From Ilumatobacteraceae bacterium (GTDB taxonomy: Bacteria; Actinomycetota; Acidimicrobiia; Acidimicrobiales; Ilumatobacteraceae): a stretch of DNA of 5,628 nt. Shown here in pieces: positions 1 to 5,628 of the stretch (the stretch's first letter is position 1; each line of letters starts with the position of its first letter). Below the pieces are notes generated by a model. That model was not told the DNA's origin, made no database searches, and saw nothing but the letters and a program-made list of their open reading frames with translations. A program made the position numbers and the translations under genes. The DNA lies in the NCBI GenBank assembly GCA_016650435.1, contig JAENVT010000222.1, positions 1 to 5,628 of the forward strand, written 5' to 3'.

Positions 1-295
1 CGAACTGCGTGTCATCAAGAGCCTGCTCGACGCGGGCATCAAGCTCGAGTCTGTGCGCACCGCCTTCGAATACCTGCGAACCCATCTCGAAACCGACATC
101 GCCAGTGCCCATCTCGTCATCAGCGGCAGCGATGTGATCCTCTGCGACGGCGAGCAGTTGATCGATGTCATGCGACGCGGCGGTCAGGGCGTGTTGAACG
201 TCCTCGCCATCGGCGGCGTCAAAGATGGGCTCGATTCGACAATCGTCGAACTTGCAGATGCCTCGATCGCTGCTTCGGCGCGCCACGCCATGTGA
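1..295 (+). CDS. MerR-family transcriptional regulator, C-terminal part (5' end outside window)
   Basis: The reading frame is open from base 2 and gives the last 97 residues of a protein that begins before the window. The first stretch (ELRVIKSLLDAG followed by IKLESVR) matches the helix after the winged HTH of MerR proteins, where the family has a pattern like 'L..I..L...G.sLeeIr'. What follows (about residues 35-90 of the visible part) would be the effector domain. It contains a GSDVILCDGEQLIDVMRRGG-type segment that resembles the C-terminal domain of the mycobacterial Rv1828/Rv1830 MerR proteins, which also lie next to glycine cleavage genes. Part of the DNA-binding domain is outside the window, so the family call rests on the linker helix, the C-terminal domain and context. 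The TGA stop (293-295) overlaps the start of gcvT, implying one transcript and translational coupling. An internal GTG at 53 is not the true start, because homology-like sequence continues upstream of it. Confidence 0.7.
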   Translation, partial: ELRVIKSLLDAGIKLESVRTAFEYLRTHLETDIASAHLVISGSDVILCDGEQLIDVMRRGGQGVLNVLAIGGVKDGLDSTIVELADASIAASARHAM

Positions 296-1350
296 TGAGC
301 GATTTCGAGCACAGCCCGCTCGATGCCGTACACCGCGGGCTCGGCGCCAAGATGGTTGCCTTCGGCGGCTGGGATATGCCGCTGTCGTATCCGTCGGGCA
401 CGATCGACGAACACCTTGCCTGCCGGAACGACGCTGTCGTGTTCGACGTCTCGCACCTCGGCACGGTGCGGGTCGAAGGCAGTGCCGCCGACGAACTGCT
501 GCAGGTCGCGTTCACCAACGACCTGCACAAGATCGCCCCGGGTCGTGCGCAATACACGCACCTGCTCGACGAGGTCGATGCCTCCGTGCTCGACGACATC
601 ATCGTGTGGTGGGTCGACGACGAGGTCTTCGATGTCATGCCCAACGCGTCGAACACCGATCGGGTGCGCTCAGCAATCGGCGGACACGAAACCACACATG
701 ATCGTGCCGTGCTGGCAGTGCAAGGTCCGCGCGCCAAGGAGCGTTTGGCCACCGTCTTTCCAGATGCTGCAGCTGTCGGTCGTTTCAAGGTCAGCCAGCT
801 GGCGTGGGAGGGCACCGACTGCGTAGTTGCCGGCACCGGCTACACAGGTGAGGCCGGTGTCGAGATCGCCGTGCCCAACGCGGCAGCGACCGATCTGTGG
901 GCGGCGATCACAGGCGCCGGCGTCACACCGGCCGGCCTTGGGGCGCGCGACACCCTGCGACTCGAAGCCGCGCTGCCGCTGCACGGTCACGAGTTGGGTG
1001 CCGGTATCACGCCACTGCAGGCCGGGTTGGATTGGGTCGTTGCTTGGTCGAAGGACGAGTTTCGTGGTCGACAACCACTCGCTGCCGAACGCGCGGCCGG
1101 TGTCAGCCGCCGATTGATGGGGATCGTGACCGATGGTCGCCGTCCACCACGCGCCGACTCTGCCGTCCTCGTCGATGATCAACCCGTCGGTATCGTCACG
1201 AGTGGCAACTTCTCGCCGATCCTCGGCCACGGCATCGCCCTTGCGTTCATGCCACCCGACACCGAGATCGGCACCTCGGTCGTGGTCGACGTACGCGGCA
1301 CGGGTTTGTCGGGTCACATCGCGCCGACCCCCTTCATCCCGAAACACTGA
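292..1350 (+). CDS. gcvT: Glycine cleavage system T-protein (aminomethyltransferase)
   Basis: T-protein (EC 2.1.2.10) is cytoplasmic. It takes the aminomethyl group from lipoyl-GcvH and, with tetrahydrofolate, yields 5,10-methylene-THF and ammonia. The 352-residue length is near the usual 360-370. Visible family motifs are FGGWDMPLSY (24-33), FDVSHLG (51-57), LDDIIV (100-105) containing the expected catalytic Asp (D101/D102), MPNASN (116-121), GYTGEAGVEI (183-192), GLGARDTLRLEAALPLHGHEL (starting at 215) and, in the C-terminal barrel, GIVTSGNFSPILG (300-312) with the closing PF at 347-348. The normally conserved Gly-Gly just before the LDD motif reads Ala-Ser (97-98), and the D of the common GEDGFE motif is Ala. 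Two starts are possible. GTG at 292 overlaps the MerR stop by 4 bases and ATG at 295 by 1 base; no Shine-Dalgarno is evident, consistent with coupled translation. It converges on the gene at 1362-1982 with an 11-bp gap. No frameshift is seen. Confidence 0.96.
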   Translation: MMSDFEHSPLDAVHRGLGAKMVAFGGWDMPLSYPSGTIDEHLACRNDAVVFDVSHLGTVRVEGSAADELLQVAFTNDLHKIAPGRAQYTHLLDEVDASVLDDIIVWWVDDEVFDVMPNASNTDRVRSAIGGHETTHDRAVLAVQGPRAKERLATVFPDAAAVGRFKVSQLAWEGTDCVVAGTGYTGEAGVEIAVPNAAATDLWAAITGAGVTPAGLGARDTLRLEAALPLHGHELGAGITPLQAGLDWVVAWSKDEFRGRQPLAAERAAGVSRRLMGIVTDGRRPPRADSAVLVDDQPVGIVTSGNFSPILGHGIALAFMPPDTEIGTSVVVDVRGTGLSGHIAPTPFIPKH

Positions 1351-1361
1351 CTTTCGCCGCG

Positions 1362-1982
1362 TCAGCGCTTCTTTGCGGCAGCCTTCTTCGCGGCAGCCTT
1401 CTTGGCCGGAGCTTTCGTTGCCGGAGCCTTCTTTGCCGGCCGCGCAGGCGTCGGTATAGCGGATGCCGCGGAAACTGCCGCCTGCGGCGCGGGCGACGGG
1501 GGAGCGCTGCCCAGCAGCGATGCGAACGGGCGCAGGCCGAAGAGGCTTCCGGCAGATTCGGCCATCTGACCGAGCGGTTGCAACTTGTGGGCAAGCTCTG
1601 ACAATGCAGCCATGAACTCGCTGAGGTCGGTCGGCAGGGTCGTGAGCTGTGGCGACGAGAGCACATCGGCCAGCCTGACCAAGCCAGGCGCGACCCTGTC
1701 GATCGGTCCGCTCAACTGCTCGACCATCGAATCGGCGGCGTTGACGACCTTGGTGACCTGGGGAACGAACGCCCTGATCGGCCCCTCCACGGTGTCGAGC
1801 AGACCGTTGACCCGCTCGGCGACGCCGTGCAGCTGCTCCATGGTCTTGTTGAAGTTCTCGACGGCCGACAAGAAGTCGGAGACCCCGCGCTGGAACTGGC
1901 CGATCGACTTGGTGATCGCATTCAAAGGCCCGCCGAACAGACCGAGAAGGTCGCCGATCCCTGGAGGACTGCTCTGCGCCAT
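1362..1982 (-). CDS. Hypothetical helical protein with Lys/Ala-rich histone-like C-terminal tail (HBHA/PhaF-like architecture)
   Basis: I do not recognise this 206-residue protein by sequence. Residues 1-25 are hydrophobic and Gly/Pro-containing (GDLLGLFGGPL) but do not form a clear signal peptide. Residues 25-150 are mostly amphipathic helix, with regular V/L/F spacing and several breaks at Gly-Pro (GPI at 67 and 92). Residues 155-183 form a Pro/Ala/Ser linker. Residues 184-206 are a Lys/Ala tail made of KKAAA/KKAPA-type pentads ending in KKR. A helical body plus Lys/Ala/Pro tail is the architecture of mycobacterial HBHA (199 residues) and of the PHA-granule phasin PhaF, whose tails bind polyanions or DNA; this is a similarity of design, not shown homology. 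The start is the ATG at 1982, with a TANNNT element 6 nt upstream and no SD, so it is probably leaderless. It lies 39 bp downstream of gcvP on the same strand, so read-through from gcvP is also possible. The whole frame keeps an amino-acid composition consistent with real coding. Confidence 0.85.
   Translation of the reverse strand: MAQSSPPGIGDLLGLFGGPLNAITKSIGQFQRGVSDFLSAVENFNKTMEQLHGVAERVNGLLDTVEGPIRAFVPQVTKVVNAADSMVEQLSGPIDRVAPGLVRLADVLSSPQLTTLPTDLSEFMAALSELAHKLQPLGQMAESAGSLFGLRPFASLLGSAPPSPAPQAAVSAASAIPTPARPAKKAPATKAPAKKAAAKKAAAKKR
1368..1439 (-). repeat. 15-bp tandem repeat encoding the Lys/Ala tail
   Basis: Nearly five copies of a 15-base unit lie in frame at the 3' end of the hypothetical gene. 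On the plus strand the units read approximately CTTCTTTGCGGCAGC; the first two copies differ at one base, and later copies carry Pro or Thr substitutions. Each unit encodes a five-residue KKAAA or KKAPA step. Such repeats can expand or contract by slippage in whole 5-residue steps without a frameshift, so tail length may vary between strains. Confidence 0.85.
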
Positions 1983-1988
1983 GACCGC

Positions 1989-1994
1989 ACCGTA
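1989..1994 (-). promoter_or_regulatory. Putative -10 element for a leaderless transcript of the Lys/Ala-tail gene
   Basis: On the minus strand TACGGT (a TANNNT match) is followed by six bases (GCGGTC) and then the ATG. A -10 hexamer in that place would put the transcription start on, or within a base of, the A of the start codon. That is the typical layout of leaderless actinobacterial genes, and no SD is present. The -35 position 17 bases upstream has no good match. Confidence 0.5.
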
Positions 1995-2021
1995 GCGCCG
2001 CCCGACCCGTGAGGCACTCCA

Positions 2022-4856
2022 CTAGGGCCGGCTGGCGAGCACCTCGAGTGGTTCGCAGCTGCACATCAGGTTGCGGTCGCCATATGCCGCATCGATGCGC
2101 GAGACCGGAGGAAAGTACTTCGATGCTCGCAGACCAGCAACGGGATAGGCGCCGAGTTGCCGGTCGTACGGCCGCTTCCATCCGCCGAGGAGATCCTCCG
2201 CTGTATGCGGTGCATGGCGCAACGGACTGGACTCCAGCTCCCACGAACCCGAAGCGACCGCATCGATCTCGTCCTTGATCGCGATCATCGCTGTACAGAA
2301 GCGATCGATCTCGTAGAGCGATTCGCTCTCGGTCGGTTCAACCATCAACGTGCCTGATACGGGGAAGCTCATTGTCGGCGCGTGCAATCCGTAGTCGATG
2401 AGTCGCTTGGCGACGTCGTCGACGGTGACGCCGGTGGCCTTGGTGATCGGGCGCAGGTCGAGGATGCACTCGTGGGCGACCCGGCCGTGTTCGCCGGTGT
2501 ACAGCACCGGGAAATGTGGATTGAGGCGAGTGGCGATGTAGTTGGCGTTGAGCACAGCCATCGCGCTGGCATCGGCGAGACCGGAAGCGCCCATCAGGGC
2601 GATGTACACCCAGGAGATCGACAGGATGCTCGCCGAACCGAACGGCGCGGCAGAGACTGCACCGACGGGTCGACCGGCAGACGCCAACGGATGGGCAGGA
2701 AGAAACTCGGCAAGATGGGCGCGAACAGCGACCGGGCCGACACCGGGACCGCCACCACCGTGGGGGATGCAGAACGTCTTGTGCAGGTTGAGATGGCTGA
2801 CGTCGGCGCCGAACTTGCCCGGCTGGGCGAGACCGACCATTGCGTTGAGATTGGCGCCGTCGACATACACCTGTCCGCCGTGTCGGTGGACGATGTCGCA
2901 CAGCTCGCCGATGTGGGCCTCGAACACCCCATGCGTCGATGGATACGTGACCATCGCCGCGGCAAGTGCGTCGCCGGCAGCGGCAGCCTTTGCCTCGAGG
3001 TCGCCAAGGTCGATGTTGCCCTGCGCGTCGCAGCGCACGACGACCACCTTCAGACCGGCCATCACGGCACTGGCGGCGTTGGTGCCGTGGGCGCTCGATG
3101 GAATCAGGCACACGTCCCTGCCCGTGTCGCCGCGGCTGCGGTGGTAGGCGTGGATGGCCAGCAGCCCGGCAAACTCGCCCTGGCTCCCGGCGTTGGGCTG
3201 CAGGCTGACCGCGTCGTAGCCGGTAATGGACACCAGCATCGCCTCCAGCTCGGCGATCATGTGGCGGATGCCGACAGTGCATTCGTCGGGTGCAAACGGA
3301 TGCATGTCGGCGAGGCCCGGCCAGGTCAGCGGCTCCATCTCGACTGTCGCATTCAGCTTCATCGTGCACGATCCCAAGGGGATCATCGTCCGATCGAGAG
3401 CGAGATCCTTGTCGGCGAGGCGACGCAGATAGCGGAGCATCTCGTGCTCGGTGTGATACCGCGAGAAGACCGACTGCGTCAGGAACTCGTCGGTGCGCCG
3501 CAGGAGCAAGCCGTCGGTCTCCGTGTCGGTGACGTCCGCAGTGATCTCGAACGCAGCGAGCAATGCCGACACGGTCGAAGGGTTCGACGTCTCGTCGAAA
3601 CTGAACCCGATCGTCATGTCATCGACCAGCCGCAGGTCGAGGCCTGCAGCAGCGGCGCGCGCCAGCACAGCATTCGCGTTGCAGTGCACCTGCAGCGTGT
3701 CGAACCACGTGTCGTTGACAAGGGTGAAATCTGCAGACCGCAGACCGTCGGCCGCTATCGAGGTCAGCCGGTGGATTCGTTCGGCGATCCGTCGCAGACC
3801 CTCCGGCCCGTGCCACGCCGCGTAGAAGCCGGCAATGTTGGCCAGCAGAACCTGGGCGGTGCAGATGTTGGAGGTCGCCTTTTCGCGACGGATGTGTTGC
3901 TCGCGGGTCTGCAGCGCGAGGCGCATTGCGGGGCGGCCTTCGGTATCGGTGCTGACGCCGACCAATCTGCCGGGGAGCGCACGGGCAACGGATTCGTCGG
4001 CGGCGATGAACGCGGCGTGCGGTCCTCCAAAACCCATCGACACACCAAAGCGTTGGGCCGAGCCGATCGCGATGTCGGCATGAAGTTGTGCCGGCGGAAC
4101 CGAAAGCACACAGGCCATGAGGTCGGTGGCGACGACTGCCAGGCCGTCGACCTTGTGCACCGACGAGATTGCCTTCGTCCAATTGGCGATCGCACCACTG
4201 GATGTCGGCAGGCTGAACAACGCGCCGAAACAACCACCGGCAATCTCGTCGACATCGCCGACGACCAATTCAATTCCGACCGGCTCTGCTCGCGTCGCCA
4301 GGACTGCGATCGTCTGCGGATGTGTGTCGTGGTGCACGACGAAGCGGTCGCTGTCCGACTTCGACAGCCGCCTCGCCATGGTCATCGCTTCCGCTGCGGC
4401 AGTGGCCTCGTCGAGCAAGGAGGCGTTGGCGAGATCGAAGCCGGTGAGCTCGGCAACCATCGTCTGGAAGTTGAGCAATGCCTCGAGCCGACCCTGACTG
4501 ATCTCCGGCTGGTATGGCGTGTATGCCGTGTACCACGCCGGATTCTCCAGCACATTGCGGACGACCACCGGGGGAGTGATGGTGCCGTAGTAGCCCATCC
4601 CGATCAGACTGGTTCGCGGCTTGTTGTGCGTCGCGAGCGAGCGCAATTCATCGAGCACCGATTCAGGCGAGCGCGGCGAACCGAGGGCAAGGCTGCCGGT
4701 CATGCGGATCGACGGCGGGACGGTGTGCGCCAACAGCGATTCGACGGAATCCTCGCCGATCACCGAGAGCATGTGGCGGCGATCGTCGGGGGTCGGTGAC
4801 GTATGCCGCCTGGTGAACTCGCCGGCATCGATCAGATCGTCGAGGTGTGCTCGCAT
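2022..4856 (-). CDS. gcvP: Glycine decarboxylase, P-protein of the glycine cleavage system
   Basis: This PLP enzyme (EC 1.4.4.2) decarboxylates glycine and transfers the aminomethyl group to the lipoyl arm of GcvH in the cytoplasm. It is a full-length single-chain P-protein of 944 residues (E. coli has 957), with both the GcvPA-like and GcvPB-like halves. With the start at 4856, the N-terminal half shows GMGYYGT (86-92), [20 protein letters not shown] (113-132), [12 protein letters not shown] (147-158) and the TSNICTAQ region (328-335). The C-terminal half shows [11 protein letters not shown] (493-503), NAGSQGE (555-561), YVDGANLNA (664-672, with the PLP-contacting Asp) and HLNLHKTF, where K693 is the expected Schiff-base lysine, followed by a Gly-rich loop (PHGGGGPG). 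The start is set at ATG 4854-4856 because AGGAG sits 5 bases upstream. An in-frame start at 4925 lies inside the riboswitch and is rejected. Expression is expected to be controlled by glycine through the leader. The gene ends 39 bp before the Lys/Ala-tail gene. No missing key residue was seen. Confidence 0.98.
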   Translation of the reverse strand: MRAHLDDLIDAGEFTRRHTSPTPDDRRHMLSVIGEDSVESLLAHTVPPSIRMTGSLALGSPRSPESVLDELRSLATHNKPRTSLIGMGYYGTITPPVVVRNVLENPAWYTAYTPYQPEISQGRLEALLNFQTMVAELTGFDLANASLLDEATAAAEAMTMARRLSKSDSDRFVVHHDTHPQTIAVLATRAEPVGIELVVGDVDEIAGGCFGALFSLPTSSGAIANWTKAISSVHKVDGLAVVATDLMACVLSVPPAQLHADIAIGSAQRFGVSMGFGGPHAAFIAADESVARALPGRLVGVSTDTEGRPAMRLALQTREQHIRREKATSNICTAQVLLANIAGFYAAWHGPEGLRRIAERIHRLTSIAADGLRSADFTLVNDTWFDTLQVHCNANAVLARAAAAGLDLRLVDDMTIGFSFDETSNPSTVSALLAAFEITADVTDTETDGLLLRRTDEFLTQSVFSRYHTEHEMLRYLRRLADKDLALDRTMIPLGSCTMKLNATVEMEPLTWPGLADMHPFAPDECTVGIRHMIAELEAMLVSITGYDAVSLQPNAGSQGEFAGLLAIHAYHRSRGDTGRDVCLIPSSAHGTNAASAVMAGLKVVVVRCDAQGNIDLGDLEAKAAAAGDALAAAMVTYPSTHGVFEAHIGELCDIVHRHGGQVYVDGANLNAMVGLAQPGKFGADVSHLNLHKTFCIPHGGGGPGVGPVAVRAHLAEFLPAHPLASAGRPVGAVSAAPFGSASILSISWVYIALMGASGLADASAMAVLNANYIATRLNPHFPVLYTGEHGRVAHECILDLRPITKATGVTVDDVAKRLIDYGLHAPTMSFPVSGTLMVEPTESESLYEIDRFCTAMIAIKDEIDAVASGSWELESSPLRHAPHTAEDLLGGWKRPYDRQLGAYPVAGLRASKYFPPVSRIDAAYGDRNLMCSCEPLEVLASRP

Positions 4857-4861
4857 GGGTG

Positions 4862-4866
4862 CTCCT
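4862..4866 (-). promoter_or_regulatory. Ribosome binding site of gcvP that decides its start
   Basis: AGGAG on the minus strand, 5 bases before the ATG at 4856. It is the only strong Shine-Dalgarno sequence in the leader, and it rules out the 23-residue longer reading frame beginning at 4925. Its first two bases are also in the 3' arm of the hairpin at 4865-4894. Confidence 0.9.
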
Positions 4867-4894
4867 GGGGATCGCTGAATCGGATTTTCCCCAG
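4865..4894 (-). promoter_or_regulatory. Hairpin between riboswitch and gcvP overlapping the Shine-Dalgarno (possible expression platform)
   Basis: CTGGGGA (4894-4888) can pair perfectly over 7 bp with TCCCCAG (4871-4865), leaving a 16-base loop. The 3' arm takes the first two bases of the AGGAG ribosome binding site. The 5' arm begins at the last base of aptamer 2's P1 helix (CAGC, 4897-4894). No U-tract follows, so it is not an intrinsic terminator. A role in translational control is inference. Confidence 0.45.
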
Positions 4895-4985
4895 CTGTCG
4901 TCGGTACCTGAGAGCTTCTCCGCACAGTGTTGCCTGGGCGGATTTCCCCGTCGGCGAGTCGGCGCGGTGCCGGCTGCTTTCCAGC
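4894..4985 (-). promoter_or_regulatory. Glycine riboswitch aptamer 2
   Basis: P1 pairs GCTG (4985-4982) with CAGC (4897-4894) and closes a domain with GGAAAGC at its 5' side, the CTCTCAGG core at 4914-4907 and the conserved GACGACAG element at its 3' side. It is separated from aptamer 1 by the 9-base linker GAAGGCAAC (4994-4986), typical of the tandem arrangement. Its 3' edge touches the SD-overlapping hairpin. Confidence 0.92.
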
Positions 4986-4994
4986 GTTGCCTTC

Positions 4995-5081
4995 CCGAGC
5001 GGTCCGTTTGCCTGAGAGATTCCGGGGAGGTTGCTCCTTCGGCGCCGCAACGCTGGTTGCGTTGAAGGCTCTCCCGATCGG
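4995..5081 (-). promoter_or_regulatory. Glycine riboswitch aptamer 1
   Basis: P1 pairs CCGATCGG (5081-5074) with CCGCTCGG (5002-4995), 7 of 8 positions matching. A perfect 6-bp hairpin, CAACGC / GCGTTG with loop AACCA (5064-5048), follows. The conserved GCGCCGAAGGAGCAA (5046-5032) and CTCTCAGG (5018-5011) elements form the ligand-binding core known for this class. Confidence 0.93.
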
Positions 5082-5098
5082 GGATGTCGGCGAGTTGG

Positions 5099-5104
5099 AC
5101 TGTA
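5099..5104 (-). promoter_or_regulatory. Putative -10 element of the gcvP promoter
   Basis: TACAGT on the minus strand (TANNNT). It predicts a transcription start near 5092, about 10 bases before the first base of aptamer 1 P1, which is where a riboswitch transcript should begin. The -35 region, near 5122-5127 and inside the 3' end of the upstream gene, has no clear match. This hexamer is the best candidate in the short gap. Confidence 0.55.
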
Positions 5105-5117
5105 GCCGCTGAAATCG

Positions 5118-5628
5118 CTAGATGGTGGGAGCCGCGCAGCCCGACTGCTCGACCGTCACTGCGGCACGCGGCTCGCCACGCAACGCATCGGCCGCCAGCC
5201 AAATGCCGTCGGGCACTCCGCGCACATCTCGCCACTCCAACAGGCGAACATCGTCAATGTCGAGGCGCGGGGATCCGCGCGGCACATCGATGTACAGCAG
5301 GACCGCGTTGGGGCGCACGGAACCGACCTTGGCGTTGATGATCGACGAGACATCGATGTCGACATCGCGCCACTCGAGGCTGTCCTGCAGCGGAAGATCT
5401 ACCGAGGTCTGATGCATCAATGTCGACACCGGTTCGGTCGTCGGATCCGTGTCGTCGACGTCGTAGGCGGCGAGGCGCGCGACCGCACCGATGACGCCTG
5501 TTCCGCGAGTTCGGATGTGCAACGTGTATTGGGGGTCGCCGTCGATGGCGTTGAACTTGGAGTCGAACCAGCGGTGCAACGGAGTGGTCGACCTGGCAAT
5601 CGGCCGGACCGACGTTCCGCGCACCCGC
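5118..5628 (-). CDS. Hypothetical protein, C-terminal beta-sandwich-like domain (5' end outside window)
   Basis: I do not recognise this protein. The frame is open to the window's right edge and ends at TAG 5120-5118, so only the last 169 or so residues are visible; the GTG at 5624 need not be the start. The visible part alternates short polar loops with hydrophobic strands (QYTLHIRTRG, AVLLYIDVPRG, LDIDDVRLLEW). The 'D-I-D-D-V-R-L-L-E-W' ending is common in carbohydrate-binding or jelly-roll domains that sit at the end of secreted or surface proteins. No transmembrane segment is seen in this part. It lies upstream of gcvP on the same strand but is separated from it by 261 bp containing a promoter and riboswitch, so it is probably a different transcription unit. 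A functional link to glycine metabolism is not indicated. Confidence 0.8.
   Translation of the reverse strand, partial: RVRGTSVRPIARSTTPLHRWFDSKFNAIDGDPQYTLHIRTRGTGVIGAVARLAAYDVDDTDPTTEPVSTLMHQTSVDLPLQDSLEWRDVDIDVSSIINAKVGSVRPNAVLLYIDVPRGSPRLDIDDVRLLEWRDVRGVPDGIWLAADALRGEPRAAVTVEQSGCAAPTI

Larger units (their letters stand above)
4888..5085 (-). promoter_or_regulatory. Tandem (two-aptamer) glycine riboswitch controlling gcvP
   Basis: The leader of gcvP contains both halves of a classical tandem glycine riboswitch (gcvT RNA motif), read on the minus strand. The diagnostic CTCTCAGG core occurs twice, at 5018-5011 and 4914-4907, once per aptamer. The first aptamer has the CGGGAGAG entry, a GCGCCGAAGGAGCAA segment and CCCCGGAATCTCTCAGGC. 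The second has GCTGGAAAGC, a CGCCGACGGGGAAA segment and GAAGCTCTCAGG followed by ACCGACGACAGC. The two are joined by a linker of about 9 bases. Known glycine riboswitches before gcv operons usually raise expression when glycine is abundant. The one target visible here is gcvP, which fits. Confidence 0.95.

Noticed and set aside
1368..1439. Short tandem repeats as a CRISPR or regulatory array
   Set aside because: The 15-bp units are contiguous and in frame with no spacers; they are explained by the Lys/Ala tail.
2004..2021. Possible terminator after gcvP
   Set aside because: Only a tiny GTG...CAC / GAG...CTC symmetry with no U-tract; too weak to call.
670..2244. 524-codon open frame on the minus strand spanning gcvT, the hypothetical gene and the gcvP end
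   Set aside because: It overlaps three supported genes, is very Arg-rich and has no family motif. It is a shadow frame in GC-rich DNA.
2338..3369. 343-codon minus-strand frame inside gcvP
   Set aside because: It is an out-of-frame reading of gcvP with an Arg/Pro/His-rich product.
2382..4799. 805-codon open frame on the plus strand, antisense to gcvP
   Set aside because: It lies wholly inside gcvP on the other strand and has no recognisable motif. Its composition is Arg/Gly/Val/Asp-rich, as expected when GC-biased third positions of a real gene suppress stops in the antisense frame.
4865..4894. Hairpin after the riboswitch as an intrinsic terminator
   Set aside because: No run of U follows the stem; the sequence continues directly into the SD. 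It is kept only as a possible translational element.
4847..5065. Small plus- and minus-strand open frames over the gcvP leader
   Set aside because: They coincide with the structured riboswitch, have no ribosome binding site and no coding character.

Overview
The window is GC-rich bacterial chromosome carrying two of the four components of the glycine cleavage system. They are the P-protein glycine decarboxylase (gcvP, minus strand) and the T-protein aminomethyltransferase (gcvT, plus strand). High GC, a MerR-family gene beside the glycine cleavage genes (an arrangement also known from Mycobacterium), an actinobacterial-style tandem glycine riboswitch, a likely leaderless gene and a lysine/alanine-tailed protein all suggest an actinobacterium. 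My guess is the Acidimicrobiia (Ilumatobacter-like), but that assignment is an impression from protein style and was not checked by any search.

Layout, left to right. Positions 1-295 (+) hold the 3' end of a MerR-type regulator gene. Its stop codon overlaps the start of gcvT (292-1350, +), so the two are almost certainly co-transcribed and translationally coupled. Only 11 bp after gcvT, a convergent minus-strand gene ends (1362-1982, -). It encodes a 206-residue helical protein with a repetitive Lys/Ala tail and has what looks like a leaderless promoter. Upstream of it on the same strand lies gcvP (2022-4856, -), a full-length single-chain P-protein. The 261-bp region before gcvP (4857-5117) holds a good -10 element, a two-aptamer glycine riboswitch, a hairpin that overlaps the Shine-Dalgarno sequence, and a strong ribosome binding site. 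The right edge (5118 to the end, -) is the C-terminal part of an unrecognised protein that looks beta-sandwich-like.

How the genes work together. P-protein decarboxylates glycine and loads the aminomethyl group on lipoyl-GcvH. T-protein then releases ammonia and passes the C1 unit to tetrahydrofolate. GcvH and the L-protein (lipoamide dehydrogenase) are not in the window. P and T are not in one operon here: gcvP is under the glycine riboswitch, while gcvT is read from the other strand behind a MerR-type regulator. Everything except the Lys/Ala-tailed protein and the right-edge gene is well-known biology. The less ordinary points are the split regulation, the SD-overlapping hairpin after the riboswitch, and the HBHA/PhaF-like protein wedged between gcvP and gcvT. 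I saw no mobile element, CRISPR array, tRNA or rRNA.
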